DNA from: a virus
Virus record (IMG/VR): IMGVR_UViG_3300047564_003735
Span: 1-40,240 of that record
Direction: 5' to 3' (one strand)
Length of the DNA stretch: 40,240 nt
Part shown: positions 1 through 7,825 of the stretch, in pieces
How positions within the stretch are numbered: the stretch's first letter is position 1
How the letters are laid out: each line of letters begins with the position of its first letter
Notes under the pieces: model-generated
Databases searched by the model: none
Told to the model about the DNA's origin: nothing
The model's input: the letters and a program-made list of their open reading frames with translations, nothing else
Program-made: the position numbers and the translations under genes

Positions 1-1483
1 TATTGCCAGTTGCTTGAGTTGTTTGCTCTGCAGCCGCCTTAGCGTTAAGTTCAACTGGCTGGTCTCCACCAGGTATTCCTTGTAGTCCCATTCTAGCACG
101 AATTTCATTAGGAACCACGACTTTCATGCGTAGATATCTCTCATCAATCTTAGACTGAGTATCTTCATCCGTAAGCGTAAGCTCATTAAACTTAAGAATA
201 AAAATGTCTGTTTTTTCTGAAATGATCTTGCTAAGTCTTTTTTCAATATTCTTTTGAGCTGGACGACATACTTGCTCTTTAAATGTCTTATCTGCATCAC
301 GAGCATTTGCCAAGGATACTCCCTGTGGTGTTCCGACCTTGTTAATTGGAACTCTGTGAGAAATCAAAATTTCGTCTCTGTTGGCATTTCTATAGGTATT
401 AAATGAAGAGTCCTGGATTCCATTTTCTACCGCCTCCATCTTAAACTCTACCTTAGAGTCTGGATTATCTGCTGGGAGCGGTATGTACAAGGACCTGTGA
501 TTCTTACCCTTTAGACCTGTCTGGAAGAACTCTAGGAGCTTTCTTTCGGCATCGTTAGACAACTTTGCACCCTTGACAGTAATAATATATCTAGGCACAG
601 CTTTATTCTCAAAATAGTCTAGGTTGTATCTTGCAGCAAACTCGTTGCCTGTCATAGCGCTCTTAGAAGCTATGATATCTGGAACTCCATAGTATCCATT
701 GGTTGGTGTGTAGTTTTTAAAGTGAATTATTTCATTTGGTCTAGCATCTGCAGTTACTGGATTTTGAGTTGTTGTATCTCCATAGTTTCTAAAGTATACT
801 GACTGATTACCAATAATCTGAACAAATCCGTCTCTGAGTCTGCGTACACGCATTGAGGCTGCTGGAACATGACCAATGTATCCAATCTCTCCTGTATTCT
901 TTCTACCTATTTCTAAGTATCCATTGCCAGTTGTTTCATAATCTTTCCAGACACGAGATAATGTTTCAACAAATGTTTCTTCTTCATTTGTAGACTCAAT
1001 CCACTCATTTATTGCAATCTTCATTCTTTCGAGTTTTCTACGAGCTTTTTCAAGGCTCTTCTCGTCATCAATGTCAGCCAGTCTTTCTTTTGTTGCTTCG
1101 CTCTCAACAAAGTCATAACCTAGGCCTACTATATTTGAAACCTTTGCATTAACTGCTGCATAGTGTGGCGCTGAAATTTCATAAATTTTTGCTAAGTAGT
1201 CTATGTTATATGGTGGCTGAACAACATCTAGGATGCTGTATCCAGTAATCATAAAAGGCTCAACAATTGCTGTTGATGCTACTCCGTCACCACGCAAAAA
1301 CTTTGAGAAATCTGTTCTAGCTATTCTCTTTTTAAATGCAGTGCTTAGACCGTCTAGCTTCTTTGTCTTTTCTAGTGGTCTTGCAAACGGATCAGCGTAT
1401 GACTCTTCATTCTTTGAAAAATCAGTTCCAATCTTAATATCAATTTCTTGAATATCGTTATCTTCTACAAACTCAGCGCCCAT
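1..1483 (-). CDS. Phage portal protein (3' end cut by window edge)
   Basis: About 494 codons are present, running off the left edge without a stop. The translation reads like a PBSX/HK97-type portal: a central stretch with PHYAAVNAKVSNIVGLGYDF, then WKDYETTGNGYLEIGR, then IIHFKNYTPTNGYYGVPDI, and near the visible end ISHRVPINKVGTPQG. These are typical of the family that forms the dodecameric DNA-packaging gate at the capsid vertex. The ATG at 1483 overlaps the end of the upstream small gene by 11 bp, which suggests translational coupling. The portal lies downstream of the tail-fibre genes in transcription order, unlike the usual terminase-portal-capsid-tail order; terminase and capsid genes are presumably outside the window. 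The portal call is good; the subfamily is less certain. Confidence 0.85.
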   Translation of the reverse strand, partial: MGAEFVEDNDIQEIDIKIGTDFSKNEESYADPFARPLEKTKKLDGLSTAFKKRIARTDFSKFLRGDGVASTAIVEPFMITGYSILDVVQPPYNIDYLAKIYEISAPHYAAVNAKVSNIVGLGYDFVESEATKERLADIDDEKSLEKARRKLERMKIAINEWIESTNEEETFVETLSRVWKDYETTGNGYLEIGRKNTGEIGYIGHVPAASMRVRRLRDGFVQIIGNQSVYFRNYGDTTTQNPVTADARPNEIIHFKNYTPTNGYYGVPDIIASKSAMTGNEFAARYNLDYFENKAVPRYIITVKGAKLSNDAERKLLEFFQTGLKGKNHRSLYIPLPADNPDSKVEFKMEAVENGIQDSSFNTYRNANRDEILISHRVPINKVGTPQGVSLANARDADKTFKEQVCRPAQKNIEKRLSKIISEKTDIFILKFNELTLTDEDTQSKIDERYLRMKVVVPNEIRARMGLQGIPGGDQPVELNAKAAAEQTTQATGN

Positions 1484-1805
1484 GAATTAACTTCCTCTGT
1501 AAATCTAGCCCTTCACCAATATCATAAGGATCTGGTGTAAGTCCCAACTTCAATCTTGTCTCTTGAAGAGAATACTCTTCATCTGTAACTTTTCTTCTTC
1601 CAGCCAAAAATACTGGCCCACCCTCTTCAATTCCGTAAGACTTGGCTGCATCGGTTATTGCCTTAATGCTGTCCTTATCTCCTTGAGTTGCTGGGACAAG
1701 CATGTAGTGACCTTCGTCATCTCCAACCCACTTGCCGTCTGGCATTTCCCAAACATAGACACCGTACTTGGTCTCTTGGACCTCTTTAACTCTTTTATTG
1801 TTCAT
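1473..1805 (-). CDS. Conserved small phage protein upstream of portal
   Basis: A 110-residue acidic soluble protein with no membrane segment. The N-terminal half contains a WEMPDGKWVGDDEGHYMLVP stretch that looks like a short beta-sheet domain; the C-terminal part is helical (YSLQETRLKLGL). I do not recognise a named family. It overlaps the portal start by 11 bp, so it is probably co-translated with portal and may have a head or packaging role, but that is inference from position only. There is no Shine-Dalgarno sequence before the ATG. Instead a TGGTAAAAT extended -10 sits 6 bases upstream, so the message may be leaderless. Confidence 0.75.
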   Translation of the reverse strand: MNNKRVKEVQETKYGVYVWEMPDGKWVGDDEGHYMLVPATQGDKDSIKAITDAAKSYGIEEGGPVFLAGRRKVTDEEYSLQETRLKLGLTPDPYDIGEGLDLQRKLIHGR

Positions 1806-1811
1806 AGTTAC

Positions 1812-1820
1812 ATTTTACCA
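1812..1820 (-). promoter_or_regulatory. Extended -10 promoter, possibly leaderless
   Basis: On the minus strand TGGTAAAAT ends 6 bases before the ATG at 1805. Initiation about 7 bases after the hexamer would place the first transcribed base at the start codon. No good -35 is seen. It belongs to the TGG-TATAAT series found between several left-arm genes. Confidence 0.45.
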
Positions 1821-1864
1821 TTTTCTCTAGTATCAGGCGGAATATGTCCACCGCCATGGACAAA

Positions 1865-3517
1865 TTACTGTGTTGAGTGTACTAATACGTCAACGTTGAA
1901 GCCATTATATGAATCTGAACCTACGGTTATGGAATCTGAAGCAGATGCAATATATGTGTTATTAATTATGTTATTAAAATGTTTAGCAGCTAGACCAGAA
2001 GCATCATAGCTATAAATAGCAATATTAGAATAGTTACTATTTCCACCCAGCATTGTGCCAGTCTGTGTTTGGTTAAAAAACAGATCAGCCTGCTTATTAG
2101 AAGAAAATGTTATCAAAACATGATACCAAATATCTATGTCAAATATGTCTGATATAGATGAAGATGTCTGATTTATACCATTTACGTAGAATGAGGAAAT
2201 ATTACTTTTTGTTACATTTCCAGCCGCACTCCAAGATAATCTTGAGTCGCTGCAATCAATTAGCGAAGTCTGACCTAAGCTCTTAGGCTTATACATAAAT
2301 TCAACTGACCTTATATCTCCAGAGTTATACCTAAAACCTCCAGACAATGGAATTATGCCTTTGCTTGATGGGTAGTACAATACCGATGAATTTCTTTTAC
2401 CTACTATAAAGTTATAGTCTGTTGTTATTTCTCCGCTTGAGTTGTCTGATCCAATTGTTTTTGCCTCATAGCAGATAAATGATATACCAGAGAAAACAGG
2501 GTCATTTATATTTGTGTCAGGAGAAGCTAGAGTTACCTTATAATAAAAATAACCTCCAGCAAAATTAGGTACGTTAGAATTATTCACTGCTGGATAATAT
2601 GTTACATCATCAAAGCTATACTCTAATGTAGTTCCCGCATTATTAAATAACCATTCAATTTGATTATGATTTTGATCTGCCACTGGAGGGAAGTAGTAGT
2701 AATCCTTTATGTAACCAGAGGTCTGACCACTAATTAATTTTACCTCTCTTGAATCAGTAATGTAAACATTAGAAAGCTCAGCAGTAGAAATATCTTTATT
2801 TACTCCATATATCATGGCATGAGATATAGGCTTTGTCTCTCTAGCCGCCTCAAAATATACTGGGTTGTCCATCACTATGTTTCTATTAATATTATTGACT
2901 AATATTTTTTGCTCTAGTATTTCTCTTATATAATTTGCAGTTACCATTGATTTATATATTTCAATTTTGTCAAGTATGACAAAGCTTTGGGACACCTGTG
3001 AATCCATCTGAAGATCTATTGTAGATTTAAACTTAAAATAGCTTGGGAGAATCTTAGACGACTTTAATTCACCATTTATATATAAGGACATTTTACCCTC
3101 TGAATACGAACCTATTATTGAGTAAGCCTCAGACATTGATGGCAGTTTATAATAAATTTTGTGTAAATAGTCAAGGGAATCTGTTATTGTAAATATTATA
3201 TTTCCATCTTTTATTGAAAAACCAATACCTTGATTTACATCATATAGAAATTTTTGCTCTGTTAAAAAATTTTCTCCAAAATAAACGTGGAAAGAAAAGA
3301 AAAAATCTTCTTTCTCATAGCTATACTTTCCTACATCTATGTCACTTAAGGCAATAGATGCCTCTGGGGTAACTCTAATAGAGCTATAAGAGCTTGAAGT
3401 AAGTGGGGTTGTATACTTTAGTGGAGATAGGCTGTCTTTTATTGCACGTGCAGCAAACCCGCAGGGGTTTGAAAATGACTGGTCTTGCTGATTAAAGACT
3501 GCATCTAATATTTTCAT
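1865..3517 (-). CDS. LamG/concanavalin-like tail protein
   Basis: A 550-residue protein with two jelly-roll (LamG-type) regions. The N-terminal one covers roughly residues 50-200 and includes GKMSLYINGELKSS. The C-terminal one covers roughly residues 390-550 and includes WYHVLITFSSNKQADLFFNQ. Both show the usual alternation of beta strands and the 'W(Y/H)(H)VxxTF...lyvNG' signature. A beta-rich segment with several YYFPP/YFYYKVTLASPD stretches separates them. Such proteins are common as minor tail or decoration proteins and are predicted to bind carbohydrate. The gene follows the 2OG oxygenase gene with only 1 bp between them, so it belongs to the same transcript. The exact role (adhesin or baseplate part) is not visible. 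Confidence 0.7.
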   Translation of the reverse strand: MKILDAVFNQQDQSFSNPCGFAARAIKDSLSPLKYTTPLTSSSYSSIRVTPEASIALSDIDVGKYSYEKEDFFFSFHVYFGENFLTEQKFLYDVNQGIGFSIKDGNIIFTITDSLDYLHKIYYKLPSMSEAYSIIGSYSEGKMSLYINGELKSSKILPSYFKFKSTIDLQMDSQVSQSFVILDKIEIYKSMVTANYIREILEQKILVNNINRNIVMDNPVYFEAARETKPISHAMIYGVNKDISTAELSNVYITDSREVKLISGQTSGYIKDYYYFPPVADQNHNQIEWLFNNAGTTLEYSFDDVTYYPAVNNSNVPNFAGGYFYYKVTLASPDTNINDPVFSGISFICYEAKTIGSDNSSGEITTDYNFIVGKRNSSVLYYPSSKGIIPLSGGFRYNSGDIRSVEFMYKPKSLGQTSLIDCSDSRLSWSAAGNVTKSNISSFYVNGINQTSSSISDIFDIDIWYHVLITFSSNKQADLFFNQTQTGTMLGGNSNYSNIAIYSYDASGLAAKHFNNIINNTYIASASDSITVGSDSYNGFNVDVLVHSTQ

Positions 3518-3518
3518 T

Positions 3519-4301
3519 TTATTTTTTCTTGTCTCCGAAAGCTTCCCTAGGGTTTGAATTAAATTTTGCCGTTGTTCCGTTTGACCGTGGCACTTTTATT
3601 TCTCCTTGTATTGGATCATCTGGCATTCTAACTCCCCAATATCCAGGTGGATAAAAATATGGATCTTCTGGGTTGTCTGTTCTTGCTGGCAATGGGTTTT
3701 CATTGTACAGTCCATGTATTGTTACTAATGAAGGAGCATTATATCTAACTCCAGATGTAACCTTTTTTACTCCATGTCTTGTATTTCCAGTATGGAATAC
3801 AATTGATCCAGGTTTTGGCTTATACCAATAATCAAAGTCTGGGTAGTATATTTCTCCACCTTCGTAGTCATCATTTATATACATAACCGCTCCCCATATA
3901 ATTGGGCTTTCCATGTGTTCTTGGTTATCTATATGAACAAACATTTCAAGTCTGTCGTCATCAGCAAAGTTCATCGGGTTAGAGTTTACCCACATTTTTA
4001 ATATATTATGAGGAGATGGATTCCAGTCTGCAATCCTGTCGTTTTCATTTAAAACTTTTATAATTCTATCATTTACAGTTTTTAACAAGGGTCTAACTGG
4101 TGCCATCGAATTTTCAAATCCTGGCTGTTGAGAAAGTTCGTGCTCATTTATAAGCCTTTTGCCCCAAAATGTGAAGGAGTGCTCTTTTAGTCCATCCCAG
4201 TTAAACTTTCTTACAAACGAATCTAGCACGGACCTCTCTTCTTCTAGTAGGAAGTCTTCTATTATTAAAACCTCATCGTTACACGCTTTTATTATATTCA
4301 T
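3519..4301 (-). CDS. 2-oxoglutarate/Fe(II) dioxygenase, prolyl 4-hydroxylase-like
   Basis: 260 residues. The double-stranded beta-helix metal triad is visible: H123-x-D125 in FVHIDNQEH and H176 in the RHGVKKVTSGVRY stretch, with R186 as the 2-oxoglutarate-binding residue. GGEIYYPDF and KPKPGSIVFH between them are typical P4Hc features. Enzymes of this fold hydroxylate protein side chains, often proline, using O2 and 2-oxoglutarate. I chose the ATG at 4301 rather than 4352 because GGGGG lies 5 bases upstream of it and it reduces the overlap with the preceding glycosyltransferase gene to 23 bp. It is one of three such folds in the cassette and directly follows a hydroxyproline-GlcNAc-type transferase, suggesting consecutive reactions. 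The substrate is unproven. Confidence 0.88.
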   Translation of the reverse strand: MNIIKACNDEVLIIEDFLLEEERSVLDSFVRKFNWDGLKEHSFTFWGKRLINEHELSQQPGFENSMAPVRPLLKTVNDRIIKVLNENDRIADWNPSPHNILKMWVNSNPMNFADDDRLEMFVHIDNQEHMESPIIWGAVMYINDDYEGGEIYYPDFDYWYKPKPGSIVFHTGNTRHGVKKVTSGVRYNAPSLVTIHGLYNENPLPARTDNPEDPYFYPPGYWGVRMPDDPIQGEIKVPRSNGTTAKFNSNPREAFGDKKK

Positions 4302-5226
4302 TTTTACCCCCATCTTCATTATACCATTTAACTTCAGACAACCAGGATTCATACTTAGACTTACTTGATATCCCCATACTGTCTTCTATTTCAAAGTTAA
4401 AGAAACTTTCTACCCTTTTCCTACCATTAATTATATGCCATTCTAGATTTTTTACTGACTCTTTATTTTCACTTAAATTTGTAAAATCATCCAACCTTAC
4501 TCTTTTATCTGAATACTCATGTAGTCCAACATAGTTGTGATATAAATAATTTGTTGGTGGAGCGACTATAAATATGTCTTTACATCTCATCCTTATAGAC
4601 ATAGTTATTTCTTCACCTTCTATATAGATTAATTTATCATAAGGGTTGTCTATAAAATACTCAGCTTTTCCAAAAGCAAATCCTCCACAAAAATAGTTTG
4701 TGATTTCTCCATACTGATCGCCTTCATAATTTTTATACATTGCTTTATACTTCCAAAAATCACTAACCTTTTGTATTGCTATTGAGTTGGGCTGATCTTC
4801 ATCTATCATTACGGGATTACCTTCTATATATCTATAAGCATATGGATAGGTACTAAATATAATTTTTTTATTAAAATATTTTTGAGATTTTTCATATTGG
4901 AAAATAATATCTTTATCCCAAAACCTAGAAAATAGTGTGTGGCTATCTATTTGCAAAAAATAATCGTAGGAGATATCCAAAAAAGAATTTGATATAAATC
5001 TTGCATAACATACACCCCTTGCGTTTTTTTCATCTGTTTTAACATAAATTAAATTAAAATTAAATTTTTCTTTTAAACTATCTATGTCTGGATGAATTTT
5101 ATTTTGAGAATAAACTGATACCGTTATGTTATTTTTTCCAGAACTATTTTCTAAAAGGCTTTTTACAGTTTGATATAGCTCTAAATCCATATAAGCTGCT
5201 ATAGAAACAAATATCTTTTTTTTCAT
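4279..5226 (-). CDS. Glycosyltransferase of the [Skp1]-hydroxyproline GlcNAc-transferase family (PF11397-like)
   Basis: 315 residues. The N-terminus IFVSIAAYMD is the first strand of a GT-A fold. It is followed by GVCYARFISNSF (71-82), the acidic metal/nucleotide-sugar site QIDSHTLF (92-99), CGGFAFGKAEYF (180-191), the acceptor-site-like IEGEEITMS (202-210) and YHNYVG (229-234). This order of motifs is that of the 'GlcNAc' family, whose characterised member is Dictyostelium Gnt1; Gnt1 puts GlcNAc on a hydroxyproline made by a prolyl hydroxylase. The phage gene sits between a prolyl-hydroxylase-like gene (overlap 23 bp) and a DUF6065-like gene (overlap 1 bp). A protein O-glycosylation role on hydroxylated residues is the natural inference; the sugar and target are not shown by the sequence. 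Confidence 0.88.
   Translation of the reverse strand: MKKKIFVSIAAYMDLELYQTVKSLLENSSGKNNITVSVYSQNKIHPDIDSLKEKFNFNLIYVKTDEKNARGVCYARFISNSFLDISYDYFLQIDSHTLFSRFWDKDIIFQYEKSQKYFNKKIIFSTYPYAYRYIEGNPVMIDEDQPNSIAIQKVSDFWKYKAMYKNYEGDQYGEITNYFCGGFAFGKAEYFIDNPYDKLIYIEGEEITMSIRMRCKDIFIVAPPTNYLYHNYVGLHEYSDKRVRLDDFTNLSENKESVKNLEWHIINGRKRVESFFNFEIEDSMGISSKSKYESWLSEVKWYNEDGGKNEYNKSV
4318..4326 (-). promoter_or_regulatory. Internal extended -10 promoter
   Basis: TGGTATAAT on the minus strand lies inside the 3' end of the glycosyltransferase gene, just before the GGGGG ribosome binding site of the oxygenase starting at 4301. It would allow the oxygenase and downstream genes to be expressed separately. No canonical -35 is seen. 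Confidence 0.45.
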
Positions 5227-5984
5227 TATAACCTTTTTTGATGATCTTCAAATTTTTGGCCAAAGGCATGATATCCGTTAAAGTACTTTCTTCCACTCTG
5301 ATGTGGCTTATCAATATCTTCTTCAGATCTTTGCCTTCCAAACTCTCCAAGATCTTTTAGCTCATTTTTATGCACTTCTTTAGAAAAAACATCTAGAATA
5401 TTTTTAACTGAATACTTATCGATATCGTATCTTTTTATGGGTATAAATGCACCTATTGCGTCACCACGGTTTACCTTTATTTTATAATTTGGAACTGTTA
5501 TCTTTAAGTTAAATGTAAAGTCTCTTCTTAAATTATCTGATTCTATAACACCAGTCATTGCAGCAGTTCCTGGGATAAACATATTTGGAGGCTGAATGGT
5601 CATAATATTTATACCCACTGGAGTTCTTATAGCAAATCTATTTTGAATAGTTAATATTCCGCTTCCAAAACCTGACTTTATAGTTTGATTTGCTGAATAA
5701 TTATTGTCTAGAAAATTAATTTTTATGTCTTCTGGGCTATCTACTCTGCCGTCCCACTCCATCTCAAAAGTCCTTAAAGACTTTATTATAAATCCATATT
5801 GATTTCCTACTGTTAATGGAAGGCAATAGTAGAAATGAGAGTTGAACCAGTCTCTTTTTGGCTTTCCATTAAGGTTCTCTAAAACATTTAAATAGTCTCC
5901 GTCAGAATCTTCAGAAAATGGCACTATCAATATTGTATTGTCTGGTATTAGATTGTTTTTATCATTGATGTATTGACCATCCAT
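5226..5984 (-). CDS. DUF6065-like protein
   Basis: 252 residues, probably beta-rich and soluble. The segment around residues 45-75 (DWFNSHFYYCLPLTVGNQYG), then MEWDG, then FGSGILTI and RTPVGINI, then TGVIESD and GDAIGAFIPI, follow the order I recall for the DUF6065 family. That family has no known activity. The C-terminal 70 residues are charged and basic. The start at 5984 overlaps the upstream oxygenase by 23 bp and has AGGAAT upstream. Its position between oxygenases and the GlcNAc-type transferase suggests an accessory or acceptor-binding role in the same modification pathway; this is inference. Confidence 0.72.
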   Translation of the reverse strand: MDGQYINDKNNLIPDNTILIVPFSEDSDGDYLNVLENLNGKPKRDWFNSHFYYCLPLTVGNQYGFIIKSLRTFEMEWDGRVDSPEDIKINFLDNNYSANQTIKSGFGSGILTIQNRFAIRTPVGINIMTIQPPNMFIPGTAAMTGVIESDNLRRDFTFNLKITVPNYKIKVNRGDAIGAFIPIKRYDIDKYSVKNILDVFSKEVHKNELKDLGEFGRQRSEEDIDKPHQSGRKYFNGYHAFGQKFEDHQKRL

Positions 5985-6531
5985 ATAATTTATTCCTATC
6001 GTAGGTCCAAAAAGCTGCTATAGTGTACCTCATACCGCCTTCAATCTTTGAAACTCCGTGAATATGATTTGTGTCTCCAGGATGTATGGCTAATTTCCCA
6101 GATGAAGGCTTTACGCTAATATCGTATTGAGGGTAATACGTTTCTCCACCGCTATAATTATCATTTAAATAAAGTATTGATGCAAAAACTCTATGCTCAA
6201 AACCTTTTATTTCTGTATTTGTCATATCGTCAGCATGAGGATGCTGTTCCATATTAGGAAACCACCTCACAACCTGTATGGTGTCTGGAAAAACTTCTCT
6301 GTCTAATTTATATTGATCTTCTATATAGTTTTTTGTTGAAAATATAATTGATTCTATAAGATTGCCACATTTTTTATCTATAGAGTTTGTTATAGTATGA
6401 AGGTTTAGACAGCGATTATCCCAATATTCATTACCACCACTTTCCCATCTATCTACTCCAGATATAGAATTTAATATAAAATCTACATCTTCTTTTGGTA
6501 CAAAGTTTTCCGCTGTCTTTGCGTTAAACAC
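5962..6531 (-). CDS. 2-oxoglutarate/Fe(II) dioxygenase, P4H-like (second)
   Basis: 189 residues, the usual size of a minimal P4Hc domain. The metal ligands are H99-x-D101 (in QHPHADDM) and H158 (in HIHGVSKIEGGMRY), with R168 for 2-oxoglutarate. VFASILYLND and SGGETYYPQYD precede the distal histidine as in the first enzyme. The two active oxygenase copies are clearly related to each other but diverged, so they may act on different residues or proteins. The gene overlaps the next upstream gene by 8 bp and the downstream DUF6065-like gene by 23 bp, indicating tight coupling. Confidence 0.87.
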   Translation of the reverse strand: MFNAKTAENFVPKEDVDFILNSISGVDRWESGGNEYWDNRCLNLHTITNSIDKKCGNLIESIIFSTKNYIEDQYKLDREVFPDTIQVVRWFPNMEQHPHADDMTNTEIKGFEHRVFASILYLNDNYSGGETYYPQYDISVKPSSGKLAIHPGDTNHIHGVSKIEGGMRYTIAAFWTYDRNKLYGWSIHQ

Positions 6532-7093
6532 CCTCTACCTCATTTCTATATTGAATTGTATTCTTATAATTTTCTTGCATTATAGAGAAATGTTTATCTT
6601 TTTCATTTTTAAAATACCAATGATCTGGTTCTGCAAAAAAGAAAAATGCGTTTGAAACTGTGTTTGTTTCTGGAAATGGGAATTCATCCCTCCAATGCTC
6701 TTGACCCTCTCCATAATAAAAAAGAGCGTCATTTTCTTCTAGAGTATAAGATTTTCCCTCTACCCACAAGTCCCATGCATGGATCTGGCTTACGCACAAA
6801 TCTATGCTATATGTACAAGCTGCAACATCTGTATGGTGAAGTAGAGAAGCCTTGCCTGAGTATGTTACTCCAAAATTAAACGTCGGGAGCAAATTTTCAG
6901 AACCAAAAAATTCTTTTGCGTAAGGAACTATTTTATTATGCAAATAATTTAAAACTTCAGTACCACCGAACTCGTGCCTACTAAATTCTTCAGAAAAATT
7001 TTCTTGGTTTTTTGGAACAGAAACTATATGATCTTTTAACAATTTAAGGTCTGAATTTTCTAAAAAATTTTTATATATCTGTGGACTTTTCAT
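6524..7093 (-). CDS. 2OG/Fe(II) oxygenase-fold protein (third, divergent)
   Basis: 189 residues. A proximal motif H87-T-D89 (LLHHTDVAACTYSIDL) and a distal H133 in GEGQEHWRDEFPFP fit a 2OG oxygenase. The usual Arg about ten residues after the distal His is not obvious; R135, next to H133, might take its place. The sequence YGEGQEHWRD is typical of an uncharacterised phage-associated oxygenase group. Nothing in it shows the substrate. It overlaps the Cys-rich gene upstream by 23 bp and the second oxygenase downstream by 8 bp. Confidence 0.72.
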   Translation of the reverse strand: MKSPQIYKNFLENSDLKLLKDHIVSVPKNQENFSEEFSRHEFGGTEVLNYLHNKIVPYAKEFFGSENLLPTFNFGVTYSGKASLLHHTDVAACTYSIDLCVSQIHAWDLWVEGKSYTLEENDALFYYGEGQEHWRDEFPFPETNTVSNAFFFFAEPDHWYFKNEKDKHFSIMQENYKNTIQYRNEVEGV

Positions 7094-7325
7094 CTAACCA
7101 TTTTCCCAAAGGACATGTTGCATTTTTTAATTTTGTTTTTGCGGACATAAAACATCCACACTTCTTGCACTGATTTGTAATTTGAATTAATTCTGGACAA
7201 CCCTTACATATCTCCATTCTAGATTGGGCAGTATCTTGATCTACCATCTCTGTTGTTGGATCTAACATATGCCAGGGTCTACTTTCCCCTAGGTTTTTTT
7301 TATACTGCTGCCAAGCTGAAGTCAT
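7071..7325 (-). CDS. Small six-cysteine metal-binding protein
   Basis: 84 residues. The cysteines are C40-x2-C43, C53-x2-C56-x-C58 and C71, followed by PLGKW. This spacing suggests a zinc ribbon or small iron-sulfur site. The motif CKKCGCFM...ATCPLGKW is one I have seen in phage genomes near tail genes, but it has no function I can name. It overlaps the third oxygenase by 23 bp. An electron-transfer or iron-handling partner for the oxygenases is possible but unproven. Confidence 0.75.
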   Translation of the reverse strand: MTSAWQQYKKNLGESRPWHMLDPTTEMVDQDTAQSRMEICKGCPELIQITNQCKKCGCFMSAKTKLKNATCPLGKWLDEKSTDI

Positions 7326-7339
7326 TAGACTTGCCCTTT

Positions 7340-7774
7340 CTATGCTGGATTAAAGCTTTGACCATCCCAGGTCCAGCCAGGTAAAACTGTAACTGAGCTA
7401 TCTACTGGAACTGATATTGGATTAGACTGCATTGCCGCATCTATCATATCTATTTCTTGCTGAGAATATGCCTCAAGGTCATATGTTATAGTTCCAAATA
7501 CGTCTCCGTCAACAATAGCAGCATACTTTACTGCTCCGCCAAGATTATCTGCCTCGGATGGAACTAATGCATTTTCTTTTAGATCGTCTCCAGGAAGAAA
7601 GAAGTTTTGTCCATCCCAGTAAGATCCAGCACAAACATCTGGGACAAGGTTTACCTTTATAAAGGTTGGATCTGAGCTCATTCCAGCAATCCATCTAGCA
7701 GACATCTCTAAATTTGATGTAAATTCTAACACATCAAATACATCATTTTCTACAACCATAGCAAATTTACTCAT
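7340..7774 (-). CDS. Small tail-associated protein with WDGQxF repeats
   Basis: 144 residues, acidic, with two copies of a 'G-x-x-WDGQ-x-F' motif (SYWDGQNFFLP about residue 52 and TWDGQSFNPA at the C-terminus). Motifs of this kind are frequent in small proteins next to phage fibre genes, where they may be assembly or trimerisation units. A consensus promoter lies just upstream (7795-7823) with GAGGAAT before the ATG, so the modification cassette may start its own transcript here. Confidence 0.7.
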   Translation of the reverse strand: MSKFAMVVENDVFDVLEFTSNLEMSARWIAGMSSDPTFIKVNLVPDVCAGSYWDGQNFFLPGDDLKENALVPSEADNLGGAVKYAAIVDGDVFGTITYDLEAYSQQEIDMIDAAMQSNPISVPVDSSVTVLPGWTWDGQSFNPA

Positions 7775-7794
7775 TTTTATTCCTCATGTATATG

Positions 7795-7823
7795 ATAATA
7801 CCATATTGAAATAATTCTGTCAA
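7795..7823 (-). promoter_or_regulatory. Strong sigma70-type promoter driving the modification cassette
   Basis: On the minus strand TTGACA (7823-7818), a 17-bp spacer ending in TGG, then TATTAT (7800-7795). This is the best consensus promoter in the left arm. It separates the structural genes upstream from the small protein plus oxygenase/glycosyltransferase genes downstream, so the cassette can be transcribed on its own. Confidence 0.7.
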
Positions 7824-7825
7824 AG

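Noticed and set aside
1563-2009. 148-codon plus-strand frame
   Set aside because: Runs antisense across two minus-strand genes with clear domain patterns; no ribosome binding site and no conserved motif.
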